Assembly: GCA_903919165.1 (NCBI GenBank) | Contig: CAIXHJ010000014.1 | Location: forward strand, 1-7,753 | Source of the DNA: an uncultured Holophagaceae bacterium | Lineage (GTDB): Bacteria; Acidobacteriota; Holophagae; Holophagales; Holophagaceae | Length of the DNA: 7,753 nucleotides | Direction: 5' to 3' | Shown: positions 1-5,835 of the stretch, one piece after another | How the letters are laid out: each line of letters begins with the position of its first letter | Position numbering within the stretch: position 1 is the first letter of the stretch | Notes under the pieces: model-generated | Database searches by the model: none | What the model was told of the DNA's origin: nothing | The model's input: only the letters and a program-made list of their open reading frames with translations | Program-made: the position numbers and the translations under genes

Positions 1-1
1 C

Positions 2-943
2 TCTGCCAATCCGGCGGCTGAATCAATCCTGAGGAGGTCTGTTCCCATCGGCATACCGATCCAGGATCTCTTTCCGCCCGGCCATCCGTTCCCGTCGCAC
101 AGGGGCCGGGAGCACCGTTTCGAGATTGTCATTCCCAGCACTGACGCGGGAGGACGTCGAATCCTCGGCGGCCACCTGGCCTCTCTGCGAGGCGCATCAG
201 GGCGCGAATCCGGCCAACTTCTGCTGTTCCAGGATCTCACGGATTTTAAGGCACTGGAGGAACGCACCCGCATCAGTGAACGGCTGGCCGCCATTGGACA
301 GCTCGCCGCCGGACTCGCCCACGAACTCCGGAACCCCCTCGCCTCCATCAGTGGATGCGTGCAGCTGCTTCAGCGCAAAGGATCTCCCGAGGAGGTCCAA
401 GATCGTGTGCTGGGCATCCTGGAGCGGGAGACACAGCGGGTCGGGGCCATCGTGTCCGACTTTCTGGATTTCGCCCGCCCGGAGCCACAGAGTGGATCCA
501 TCCTCTTTCTCCCAAGGGTTCTGGAGGAAGTCCGCTCCAGCTGGGAGATGGATCCTCGGACTAAAGGACTTTCTTTTACCCTGGGTCTCGCCCCTCCAGT
601 CTACCTCCTCTCGGATTCCACGGGTCTCCACCGGGCACTGATGAACCTGCTCAGCAATGCCCGCAAGGCCATCAAAGATGTGCCCAAACCCTCGGTACGG
701 CTGGCATGTCTTGTCACGGATGGCACGATCCACCTAACGGTCTCGGACAACGGTTGTGGGATGACCGAGGAACAACTGGATCGCCTGTTTGTTCCCTTTG
801 CCGGGAGTTTCGAAGAGGGTTCAGGGTTGGGCATGAGCCTGGTCTACAAATTCATCGAGGCCATGGGTTGGCAGATCCAGGTGGAAAGCGCGCCAGGAAA
901 GGGCACCAATGTCCAGATTTTCTTGTCAGTTCATAAGGAATGA
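2..943 (+). CDS. PAS-containing sensor histidine kinase, NtrB/PilS-like (5' end missing)
   Basis: This is the C-terminal part of a two-component sensor kinase; the open frame runs in from the left edge, so the sensor end and the start codon are not visible. About 313 codons are present, ending in TGA at 941-943. The first ~90 residues look like the end of a PAS domain, finishing in GQLLLFQDLTDFKALEER, the usual PAS-to-kinase joint. The phosphoacceptor H-box is AHELRNPL, with the histidine codon at 320-322. The ATPase domain follows: N-box HRALMNLLSNARKAI (asparagine codons at 644 and 656), G1 box VSDNGCGM (from 740) and G2 box GSGLGMSLV (from 818). All key boxes are intact, so the kinase should be active. 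The PAS joint and H-box resemble NtrB and PilS, whose partners are sigma-54 activators; that assignment is inference. No response regulator follows it here, so its partner is probably upstream or elsewhere. Confidence 0.92.
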   Translation, partial: SANPAAESILRRSVPIGIPIQDLFPPGHPFPSHRGREHRFEIVIPSTDAGGRRILGGHLASLRGASGRESGQLLLFQDLTDFKALEERTRISERLAAIGQLAAGLAHELRNPLASISGCVQLLQRKGSPEEVQDRVLGILERETQRVGAIVSDFLDFARPEPQSGSILFLPRVLEEVRSSWEMDPRTKGLSFTLGLAPPVYLLSDSTGLHRALMNLLSNARKAIKDVPKPSVRLACLVTDGTIHLTVSDNGCGMTEEQLDRLFVPFAGSFEEGSGLGMSLVYKFIEAMGWQIQVESAPGKGTNVQIFLSVHKE

Positions 944-944
944 A

Positions 945-961
945 AGCCGATGGCGTCGGCT
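945..961 (+). terminator. Small hairpin right after the kinase stop, possible weak terminator
   Basis: AGCCGA (945-950) and TCGGCT (956-961) form a perfect 6-bp stem with a 5-base loop, starting one base after the kinase stop codon. No T-run follows directly, so it does not look like a strong intrinsic terminator. It may be an mRNA 3'-end stabiliser or chance. Confidence 0.25.
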
Positions 962-1026
962 CGGAATCGAATGTAAACTTTCCTCACCTTTCAAGCATCA
1001 AATTGGGCATACACCCTTGCAGGAAT

Positions 1027-1047
1027 CACTTGGCACCTGCCACAGTG
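1027..1047. repeat. Imperfect inverted repeat in the kinase-hfq gap
   Basis: The left arm CACTTGGCA (1027-1035) pairs with the right arm TGCCACAGTG (1038-1047), with one unpaired C at 1043. Folded as RNA this gives about eight pairs and a four-base loop (ACCT), followed by the T-rich TTGTATT. It could be a terminator for the kinase gene, an operator for the downstream genes, or part of the hfq leader. The sequence alone does not decide between these. TTGGCA within it (1030-1035) resembles a -35 box, but no fitting -10 follows. Confidence 0.4.
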
Positions 1048-1113
1048 TTGTATTCCCTTCCAGCGCGCTCAGCCTTCCCCATGAGGGTCCGTCTGTTCAG
1101 GTCTGGACTGGGT

Positions 1114-1128
1114 TCGGCTACTTGCCGA
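1114..1128 (+). repeat. Short dyad upstream of the hfq-like gene
   Basis: TCGGC (1114-1118) and GCCGA (1124-1128) form a 5-bp stem with a 5-base loop, 43 bases before the hfq-like start codon. If transcription starts upstream, this would be a small hairpin in the mRNA leader. Stems this short are common by chance in GC-rich DNA. Confidence 0.2.
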
Positions 1129-1171
1129 TGCCTTTGACATCCCCGCACCGCCTTCAGGGCCAGGATTCTCT

Positions 1172-1654
1172 ATGAACCGGAAGCTCATTCGACCGAATCT
1201 CAGTGAATTGAAGGACAAACTCGGCATCCCCGCGAAAGGTGGCGGTGGGGAGGGCATGACCCCGGTGCCATCGGCAATCACCCCTGGTGGTGAACCCAAC
1301 CCTGCGGTCAATCCAGGAGCCGCCACAGCCCCCCAGGGGGCGGGTAGCCCCAGGCGCAAGATCGCCCCACCAGAACAGACCAACGCCGAAAGCTTCTATT
1401 ACCTCAAGCAAATGCAGTCCAAGACGCCCATGGTGATCGTTCTCCAGGACGACGAGAAGGTTCGCGGGGTCATCGAGTGGTACGACAAGCACTGCCTCAA
1501 AATCAATCGGGTCAAGGAACCCAATGTCCTCGTCCCCAAGCACAACATCAAATACATCTACAAGCAGGAGGAGGAGCCCAGGATCCGCCGCAACCGAGCC
1601 GCCAAGAAGGAAGAGCCCCTTCCCTCCGAGATCGAGATCCCAGTCTACGATTGA
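1172..1654 (+). CDS. hfq: Hfq-like Sm-fold RNA chaperone with long N-terminal tail
   Basis: A 160-residue protein whose residues ~71-131 match the Hfq Sm fold. The helix is NAESFYYLKQMQSK (71-84). Sm1 is PMVIVLQDDEKVRGVIEWYD (86-105), with the conserved Gly99 and Asp105. Sm2 is VLVPKHNIKYI (119-129), carrying the hallmark Lys123-His124 pair equivalent to KH in E. coli Hfq. Hfq forms hexamer rings that help small RNAs pair with mRNAs. Unlike the ~100-residue E. coli protein, the Sm domain here follows a ~70-residue extension: MNRKLIRPNLSELKDKL, then a Gly/Pro/Ala-rich disordered stretch and a basic RRK. The C-tail is charged (RIRRNRAAKKEEP). The proximal-face QDPFLN motif is not retained, and His107 sits where E. 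coli has Phe42. ATG 1172 has AGGA at 1162-1165. PdxA starts 28 bases downstream, so co-transcription is likely. Sm/Hfq membership is well supported; actual sRNA chaperone activity is inferred. Confidence 0.82.
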   Translation: MNRKLIRPNLSELKDKLGIPAKGGGGEGMTPVPSAITPGGEPNPAVNPGAATAPQGAGSPRRKIAPPEQTNAESFYYLKQMQSKTPMVIVLQDDEKVRGVIEWYDKHCLKINRVKEPNVLVPKHNIKYIYKQEEEPRIRRNRAAKKEEPLPSEIEIPVYD

Positions 1655-1682
1655 ACCCTGGCCACACTCAGCAGGGGCATCC

Positions 1683-2789
1683 ATGAGCCGCCGTTCACGC
1701 ATCGCCATCAGCCTGGGAGATCCCTGTGGCATCGGCCCTGAGCTCCTCCTGGGGAGTCTGTCGGCCATCTGTTCCTGGACAGATGTGACGGTCGTGGGAT
1801 CCAGAGCCGGCGTAGACCTTCTCATGGGCCTTCCGGGTGCACGAGTGGCCTGGCGCTGGGTCGAGCCCACAGTGCAGGTACCTTCGACGTTCTCCGGCAA
1901 GGCCTACGGGCTTCAGGTGATCTCAGTCGGGGAGCCCCCTGACCGGGTCCTGGGAGAAGCCCTGTGGCTGGATCCCACCCCGGAGATCCGGACCGATCAA
2001 CTCCGACTTGGGGAGGGTTCCGCTGCCTCCGGGCAGGCGACGGTCGAGGCGATCAGGGTCGCGGGCTTGCTGACCATGAGCGGCGCCACCGATGCGCTGG
2101 TCACCCTGCCCATGGCCAAATCCGCTGCTCACCTGGCCGGCTACCCTATCCCCGGTCATACGGAATTCCTCCGGGAGCTCTCCGGGGCGCCCATTACCCG
2201 GATGGCCTTCGTAAGCCCCCGGCTGAACGTGGTCCTCCACACGGTCCACCAGAGTCTGCGCTCGGTGGTGGAGGACCTGGACGCTGACGCAGTGGCCGAG
2301 ACGCTCACCTTCTCCACCCGTCAATTCATACAGCTGACCGGCAAGTCCGACCTTCGGGTGGCGCTCTGTGCCATGAATCCCCATGCAGGTGAACAGGGCG
2401 CCTTCGGAGGGGAGGAGCGGATTCTCGAGGAGGCCATCGTGCGGGCTGAAGCTTCCTTCACCATCGATGCCAAGCCAGCACCGGTGTTCTCAGGACCGTT
2501 GCCATCGGACAGCGTCTTCCAGCGGGCCGCGCGTGGCGAGTTCGACCTGGTGGTGGCGCTGTACCATGACCAGGGCCTCATCCCGGTCAAGCTACTCGAG
2601 CCAGAGCGGGCGGTGAATCTCACACTCGGGCTGCCGTTCGTTCGCACGAGCCCGGACCATGGGACCGCGTTCGACAAGGCTGGGAAATGGATCGCGGATT
2701 CTCAGAACTTCCTTGAGGCCACGGCGTTGGCCGTTCGACTGGCCGGACGCGCGCCCCTGACGACGGCGCCCCCTAGGACGCCTGCATGA
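1683..2789 (+). CDS. pdxA: 4-hydroxythreonine-4-phosphate dehydrogenase PdxA
   Basis: PdxA oxidises 4-phosphohydroxy-L-threonine with NAD(P); the product is combined with deoxyxylulose phosphate by PdxJ to make pyridoxine phosphate in the DXP-dependent vitamin B6 pathway. It is a cytoplasmic, metal-dependent dimer. From ATG 1683 the protein has 368 residues (family about 330). Family motifs appear in order: ISLGDPCGIGPE (9-20), GHTEFL (158-163), LHTVH (185-189), NPHAGEQGAFG (232-242), YHDQGLIPVK (294-303) and RTSPDHGTAFDKAGK (321-335). His189, His234 and His295 correspond to the metal ligands, so the enzyme should be functional. Cys15 replaces the usual Ala in GDPAGIGPE. The frame is open further upstream to 1524, but that part lies inside the hfq-like gene in another frame and has no PdxA similarity. 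ATG 1683 has AGGGG at 1673-1677 and starts directly before the conserved strand. The last ~12 residues are a Pro/Thr-rich tail. Confidence 0.95.
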   Translation: MSRRSRIAISLGDPCGIGPELLLGSLSAICSWTDVTVVGSRAGVDLLMGLPGARVAWRWVEPTVQVPSTFSGKAYGLQVISVGEPPDRVLGEALWLDPTPEIRTDQLRLGEGSAASGQATVEAIRVAGLLTMSGATDALVTLPMAKSAAHLAGYPIPGHTEFLRELSGAPITRMAFVSPRLNVVLHTVHQSLRSVVEDLDADAVAETLTFSTRQFIQLTGKSDLRVALCAMNPHAGEQGAFGGEERILEEAIVRAEASFTIDAKPAPVFSGPLPSDSVFQRAARGEFDLVVALYHDQGLIPVKLLEPERAVNLTLGLPFVRTSPDHGTAFDKAGKWIADSQNFLEATALAVRLAGRAPLTTAPPRTPA

Positions 2790-2832
2790 GCTGGGATTGG
2801 ATCTTTAGACCTGGGGCTGTTGTAGGCTGGTC

Positions 2833-2840
2833 AGAGGAGG
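2833..2840 (+). promoter_or_regulatory. Strong ribosome binding site of glmU
   Basis: AGAGGAGG, containing the full AGGAGG core, lies four bases before ATG 2845. It fixes the glmU start and suggests efficient independent initiation despite the 55-base gap after pdxA. Confidence 0.75.
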
Positions 2841-2844
2841 CAGC

Positions 2845-4242
2845 ATGTCCACGGTGGCGGTGATACTGGCGGCGGGCCTTGGAACCCGCATGAAATCCCG
2901 ACTTCCGAAAGTCTTGCACCCGATCCTCGGAGACCCCTCGCTGCTGTGGGTGCTTCGGGCCCTGCCCGCCGGGCTGGGAGGCGCCGTAGTGGTCCTCCAC
3001 CACGGGAAACAGCAGGTCGTGGCCGCTCTTGAAACCTGGCAGCAGGCCGGTCTCCTTCCCTGCCCCGTTTCCATCGTGGATCAGGGTGAACCCCTCGGCA
3101 CCGGCCATGCCCTTCAGGTTTGCATCCCTGAACTGGACCGCCTAGGCACCACTCGGGTGGCCATCCTTTGCGGAGATGTGCCCCTCACCTCTGCGGCCAC
3201 GGTCTCGCATCTGTGCGAGGCAGAAGCGCTGTTGCTGGCCATGGACCTGTCTTCGCCAGGTACCTACGGCCGTGTGATCCAGCATCAGGATGGCCGCCTG
3301 ATGGGCTTGGTCGAGGCAAAGGATGCCACAGCGGAACAGTTGGAAGTTCGGCGCGTAAACGGCGGTGCCTATGCCCTGCCCTGGCCCGCCCTGCGCAGAG
3401 CGCTCATGGGCTTGACCAATCACAATGCCCAGAAGGAGTACTACCTCACGGATGCCGTGGCGGCCTTGGCCCAGGAAATCCCCGTAACCGTTGAAGTCTG
3501 CGACCCCGAAGAGCTGGCGGGCATGAACTCCCGCCAGGACCAGGTCGCCCTCCAGGCCGCGGCCCAGCACCGGATCCAGCAACACTGGATGACTGAAGGC
3601 GTGTCCTTCCTGCATCCCGACAGCACCCTGGTGGGGCCACGGGTCATCCTCCAGCGTGATGTTCTCCTGGAACCGGGGGTGCGGATCGAGGGTTCCGTGC
3701 AGATCGGCGAAGGTTGTCGGATCGGCCAGGGTACGGTGATCTCGGATTCCAGCCTGGGTGAAGGCGTGGAGGTCCGCCCCTACAGCATCATCGAGCACGC
3801 CCGGGTGGGGACAGGTTCCAAAGTAGGTCCCTTCGCGCGATTGCGGGAGGGCACGGACCTGGCCGAGGGTGTGCACATCGGCAATTTTGTGGAAACCAAG
3901 AAAGCGAAGCTCCACCGGGGCGCCAAAGCCAATCACCTGACCTACCTCGGCGATACAGAGATCGGCGAGGGCACGAATATCGGCGCGGGCGTCATCACTT
4001 GCAACTACGACGGTTTGAACAAGCACCGGACCACCATCGGCAGGAATGTCTTCGTCGGATCCGACACCCAACTGGTAGCCCCGGTGGTCATCGGAGACGG
4101 AGCGCTCATAGGGGCCGGGAGCACCATCACCATGGACGTGCCTGCTGACGCGCTGACCCTCAGCCGCGCGCCACAGACCATCCGGGAAGGCGGCGCTTCC
4201 AGGCTCCGGTCCCGCCAGAAGAAGGGGACTGCGTTAAGCTGA
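2845..4242 (+). CDS. glmU: Bifunctional GlmU: GlcN-1-P acetyltransferase / GlcNAc-1-P uridyltransferase
   Basis: GlmU acetylates glucosamine-1-phosphate with acetyl-CoA and then couples it to UTP, giving UDP-GlcNAc, the precursor of peptidoglycan and lipid A. The 465 residues match the family length (E. coli 456). The N-terminal uridyltransferase half shows LAAGLGTRMKSRLPKVLHP (8-26), QGEPLGTGHA (80-89), CGDVPL (109-114, with metal ligand Asp111), NAQKEYYLTDA (194-204) and Asn228 in AGMNSR. The usual NTG is NGG here (172-174), a position that varies in the family. From ~255 the left-handed beta-helix hexapeptide repeats begin. The acetyltransferase residues are all present: Arg332, Lys352, catalytic His364, Tyr367, Asn378, Asn387-Tyr388 and Lys393, offset by one or less from E. 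coli numbering. Both activities should be intact. It lies 55 bases after pdxA and 20 bases before the mlaE-type gene, placing it at the head of an envelope gene cluster. Confidence 0.97.
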   Translation: MSTVAVILAAGLGTRMKSRLPKVLHPILGDPSLLWVLRALPAGLGGAVVVLHHGKQQVVAALETWQQAGLLPCPVSIVDQGEPLGTGHALQVCIPELDRLGTTRVAILCGDVPLTSAATVSHLCEAEALLLAMDLSSPGTYGRVIQHQDGRLMGLVEAKDATAEQLEVRRVNGGAYALPWPALRRALMGLTNHNAQKEYYLTDAVAALAQEIPVTVEVCDPEELAGMNSRQDQVALQAAAQHRIQQHWMTEGVSFLHPDSTLVGPRVILQRDVLLEPGVRIEGSVQIGEGCRIGQGTVISDSSLGEGVEVRPYSIIEHARVGTGSKVGPFARLREGTDLAEGVHIGNFVETKKAKLHRGAKANHLTYLGDTEIGEGTNIGAGVITCNYDGLNKHRTTIGRNVFVGSDTQLVAPVVIGDGALIGAGSTITMDVPADALTLSRAPQTIREGGASRLRSRQKKGTALS

Positions 4243-4262
4243 TTCTTTAAATTCGGAGCCCC

Positions 4263-5039
4263 ATGGTCCTGACTGTGATCGACAAGGTTGGCGCAGGTGT
4301 ACTAAGGGCCACCGATACCTTTGGCGACTTCGCGGTCCTCGCGGGACGCGCATTCGCCGCCATCTTCAAGCGGCCCTTCGACGGCAAGAACCTCCTGAAC
4401 CAGTTCCAATCCGTGGGCGTGAACTCCATCCCGGTGGTGGTGCTCACGAGTCTTGCGGTCAGCATGGTGTTCGCCGTACAGCTCGCCTTTGGTTTCCGCC
4501 AATTCCAGGCTGAAGGGCTCGCCTCCCAGGTGGAGGGACTGGCCGTGATGCGGGAACTTGCCCCGGTCATCACTGGCCTCATGCTTTCCGGCCGCATCGG
4601 GTCTGCCATGGCTGCCGAGCTCGGAACCATGCAGGTCACGGAGCAGATCGATGCACTCGAATGCCTGGCCACGGATCCGATCCACTATCTCTTTGTGCCC
4701 CGACTGCTGGCCTCCATGCTGGTGGTTCCCCTGCTGACGGTCGTGTCCGTCTACATCGGTTTCTGGGGCGGCTACCTGATCCTGGTTGGAGTCGAGGGGC
4801 AGAGCGCCTACGTCTATGGCAACGAGTTCTACAAACTGCTGGCCTTTCGCGACCTGCGCATCGCCATCTACAAGGCCTTCGTGTTCGGGATAATCATAGC
4901 CCTGGTCGGGTGTTGGAAGGGGTACCGCACCCAGGGAGGGGCCGAGGGCGTGGGTCAAGCCCCCACGAGCAGTGTGGTGACCAGCAGCCTCTGGATCCTG
5001 ATCGCCGACTTCTTCCTGACCAAACTGCTCCTGGTGTGA
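4263..5039 (+). CDS. mlaE: MlaE-type ABC transporter permease (phospholipid transport)
   Basis: This is the membrane subunit of an MCE-type ABC transporter. In E. coli, two MlaE copies with two MlaF ATPases and a ring of MlaD move phospholipids across the periplasm to keep the outer membrane asymmetric. The 258-residue length is normal for MlaE/YrbE. The N-terminal ~45 residues form an amphipathic interfacial segment. Hydrophobic spans then lie near 54-76, 98-112, 145-175, 203-217 and 241-258. The family signature is RELAPVITGLMLSGRIG (97-113) followed by SAMAAELGTMQVTEQIDALE (114-133), the loop that contacts the ATPase. EGVGQAPTSSVVTSS near the C-terminus is also typical. ATG 4263 follows glmU by 20 bases, with GGAG at 4255-4258. 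The mlaF-type gene starts four bases after the stop. Which lipid moves, and in which direction, cannot be told from sequence. Confidence 0.95.
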   Translation: MVLTVIDKVGAGVLRATDTFGDFAVLAGRAFAAIFKRPFDGKNLLNQFQSVGVNSIPVVVLTSLAVSMVFAVQLAFGFRQFQAEGLASQVEGLAVMRELAPVITGLMLSGRIGSAMAAELGTMQVTEQIDALECLATDPIHYLFVPRLLASMLVVPLLTVVSVYIGFWGGYLILVGVEGQSAYVYGNEFYKLLAFRDLRIAIYKAFVFGIIIALVGCWKGYRTQGGAEGVGQAPTSSVVTSSLWILIADFFLTKLLLV

Positions 5040-5043
5040 CGAC

Positions 5044-5835
5044 ATGGCCGTGATCGATGTCGTCAATCTCTCCAAGGCCTTCGGTACCAACGTCGTGCTG
5101 TCCAATGTGAACCTCCAGGTGGAGGAGGGGGAGAGCCTCGTGGTGCTCGGCGGCTCAGGCAGCGGCAAGACGGTCATGCTCCGCAACATCATGGGTCTGC
5201 TCACGCCGGATTCCGGCCATGTGGCCGTCGAAGGCAAGATCATCGCCCAGCTTTCGCGGGAGGAGCTGTTCACGGTCCGGAAGAGCATCGGCATGTGCTT
5301 CCAGATGGCCGCCCTGTTCGATTCCATGACCGTGTTCGAGAATGTGGCTTTCGGCCTCCGGCGGCACCATAAGATGACGGAAGCCAAGGTCCAGGCCCGT
5401 GTGGAGGAGTGCTTGAGCATGGTGGGCCTGAAGGACACAGACAAATTGAAACCCGCAGAGCTCTCAGGCGGTATGAAGCGGCGCGTAGGCTTCGCCCGGG
5501 CCATCGCCCTCAAGCCCAAGATCCTGCTCTTCGATGAACCGACTACGGGCCTGGATCCAGTCATGACGGACGTCATCGGCCGCATCATCCTGGATCTCAA
5601 GCACGAATTAGGCATCACCAGCATCACCATTACCCACGACCTTAAATCTGCCTTCGAGATCGCCGACCGTATCGCCATGCTCTTCCGTGGCGAGTGCATC
5701 GCCTGCGAAGCGCCATCGGATTTCAAGGTCAATCCGCACCCTGTCATCCAGCAGTTCCTGCGGGGGGATGCGGACGGTCCCTTCCTTCAAGACCCGCCCC
5801 CGCCCAAGCGGAAAGCACAGGAGGCCCACGCATGA
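5044..5835 (+). CDS. mlaF: MlaF-type ABC transporter ATP-binding protein
   Basis: This is the ATPase that powers the MlaE permease from the cytoplasmic side. It has 263 residues (E. coli MlaF 269). All ABC motifs are intact: Walker A GGSGSGKT (36-43), Q-loop Gln87 in CFQMAALF, signature LSGGM (140-144), Walker B LLFDEP (161-166), D-loop GLDP (169-172) and H-loop His198 in THDL. LSGGMKRRVGFARAIAL and FQMAALFDSMTVFENV are characteristic of the MlaF/MkL subgroup. After ~240 there is a Pro/Lys-rich tail (PPPPKRKAQ at 251-259); E. coli MlaF also has a C-terminal extension that contacts its partner subunits. No clear Shine-Dalgarno precedes ATG 5044, and the gene starts four bases after mlaE, so it probably depends on translational coupling. 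Its stop overlaps the next start as ATGA at 5832-5835. No MlaB-like STAS gene is inserted between these genes. Confidence 0.96.
   Translation: MAVIDVVNLSKAFGTNVVLSNVNLQVEEGESLVVLGGSGSGKTVMLRNIMGLLTPDSGHVAVEGKIIAQLSREELFTVRKSIGMCFQMAALFDSMTVFENVAFGLRRHHKMTEAKVQARVEECLSMVGLKDTDKLKPAELSGGMKRRVGFARAIALKPKILLFDEPTTGLDPVMTDVIGRIILDLKHELGITSITITHDLKSAFEIADRIAMLFRGECIACEAPSDFKVNPHPVIQQFLRGDADGPFLQDPPPPKRKAQEAHA
5819..5824 (+). promoter_or_regulatory. Ribosome binding site deciding the MCE protein start
   Basis: A perfect AGGAGG lies seven bases before ATG 5832. The frame is open upstream to 5694, but that part lies inside the mlaF-type gene and reads as low-complexity sequence. The site and the following MKLETKVGLF membrane anchor support 5832 as the start. 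Confidence 0.85.

Noticed and set aside
1003..1020. Possible sigma-54 promoter (GGCAT...TTGC)
   Set aside because: The GG and GC elements are 11 bases apart instead of the fixed 10, and the flanking consensus is incomplete.
940..1137. 65-codon open frame beginning at the kinase stop (ATGA overlap)
   Set aside because: The overlap looks like coupling, but no good ribosome binding site precedes it, the composition is unlike the neighbours, and it runs through the inverted repeat at 1027-1047.
1134..1139. Perfect -35 box TTGACA before the hfq-like gene
   Set aside because: No -10-like sequence lies 15-19 bases downstream; that stretch is GC-rich (GGGCCA).
1524..1682. Upstream extension of the pdxA frame
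   Set aside because: It lies within the hfq-like gene in another frame and gives Ser/Arg/Pro-rich sequence with no PdxA similarity; ATG 1683 with its own ribosome binding site fits the family start.
1154..1900. 248-codon open frame on the minus strand opposite the hfq-like gene and the pdxA start
   Set aside because: It covers two real + strand genes and their junction and shows no recognisable motif; its Leu/Val/Asp-rich stretch mirrors the hfq-like core.
2797..2826. Possible promoter before glmU (TTGGAT, 18 bases, TGTAGG)
   Set aside because: Both boxes match the consensus at only about half the positions, and the gap is short enough for pdxA-glmU co-transcription.
3142..4071. 309-codon open frame on the minus strand opposite glmU
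   Set aside because: glmU on the + strand has every family motif here. The minus-strand translation is His/Gly/Asp-rich without domain signals, as expected from codon bias.
4302..5747. 481-codon open frame on the minus strand opposite mlaE and mlaF
   Set aside because: It is the mirror of two well-matched genes in GC-rich DNA. Its translation is low-complexity, matches no family I recognise, and spans the junction of the two real genes.
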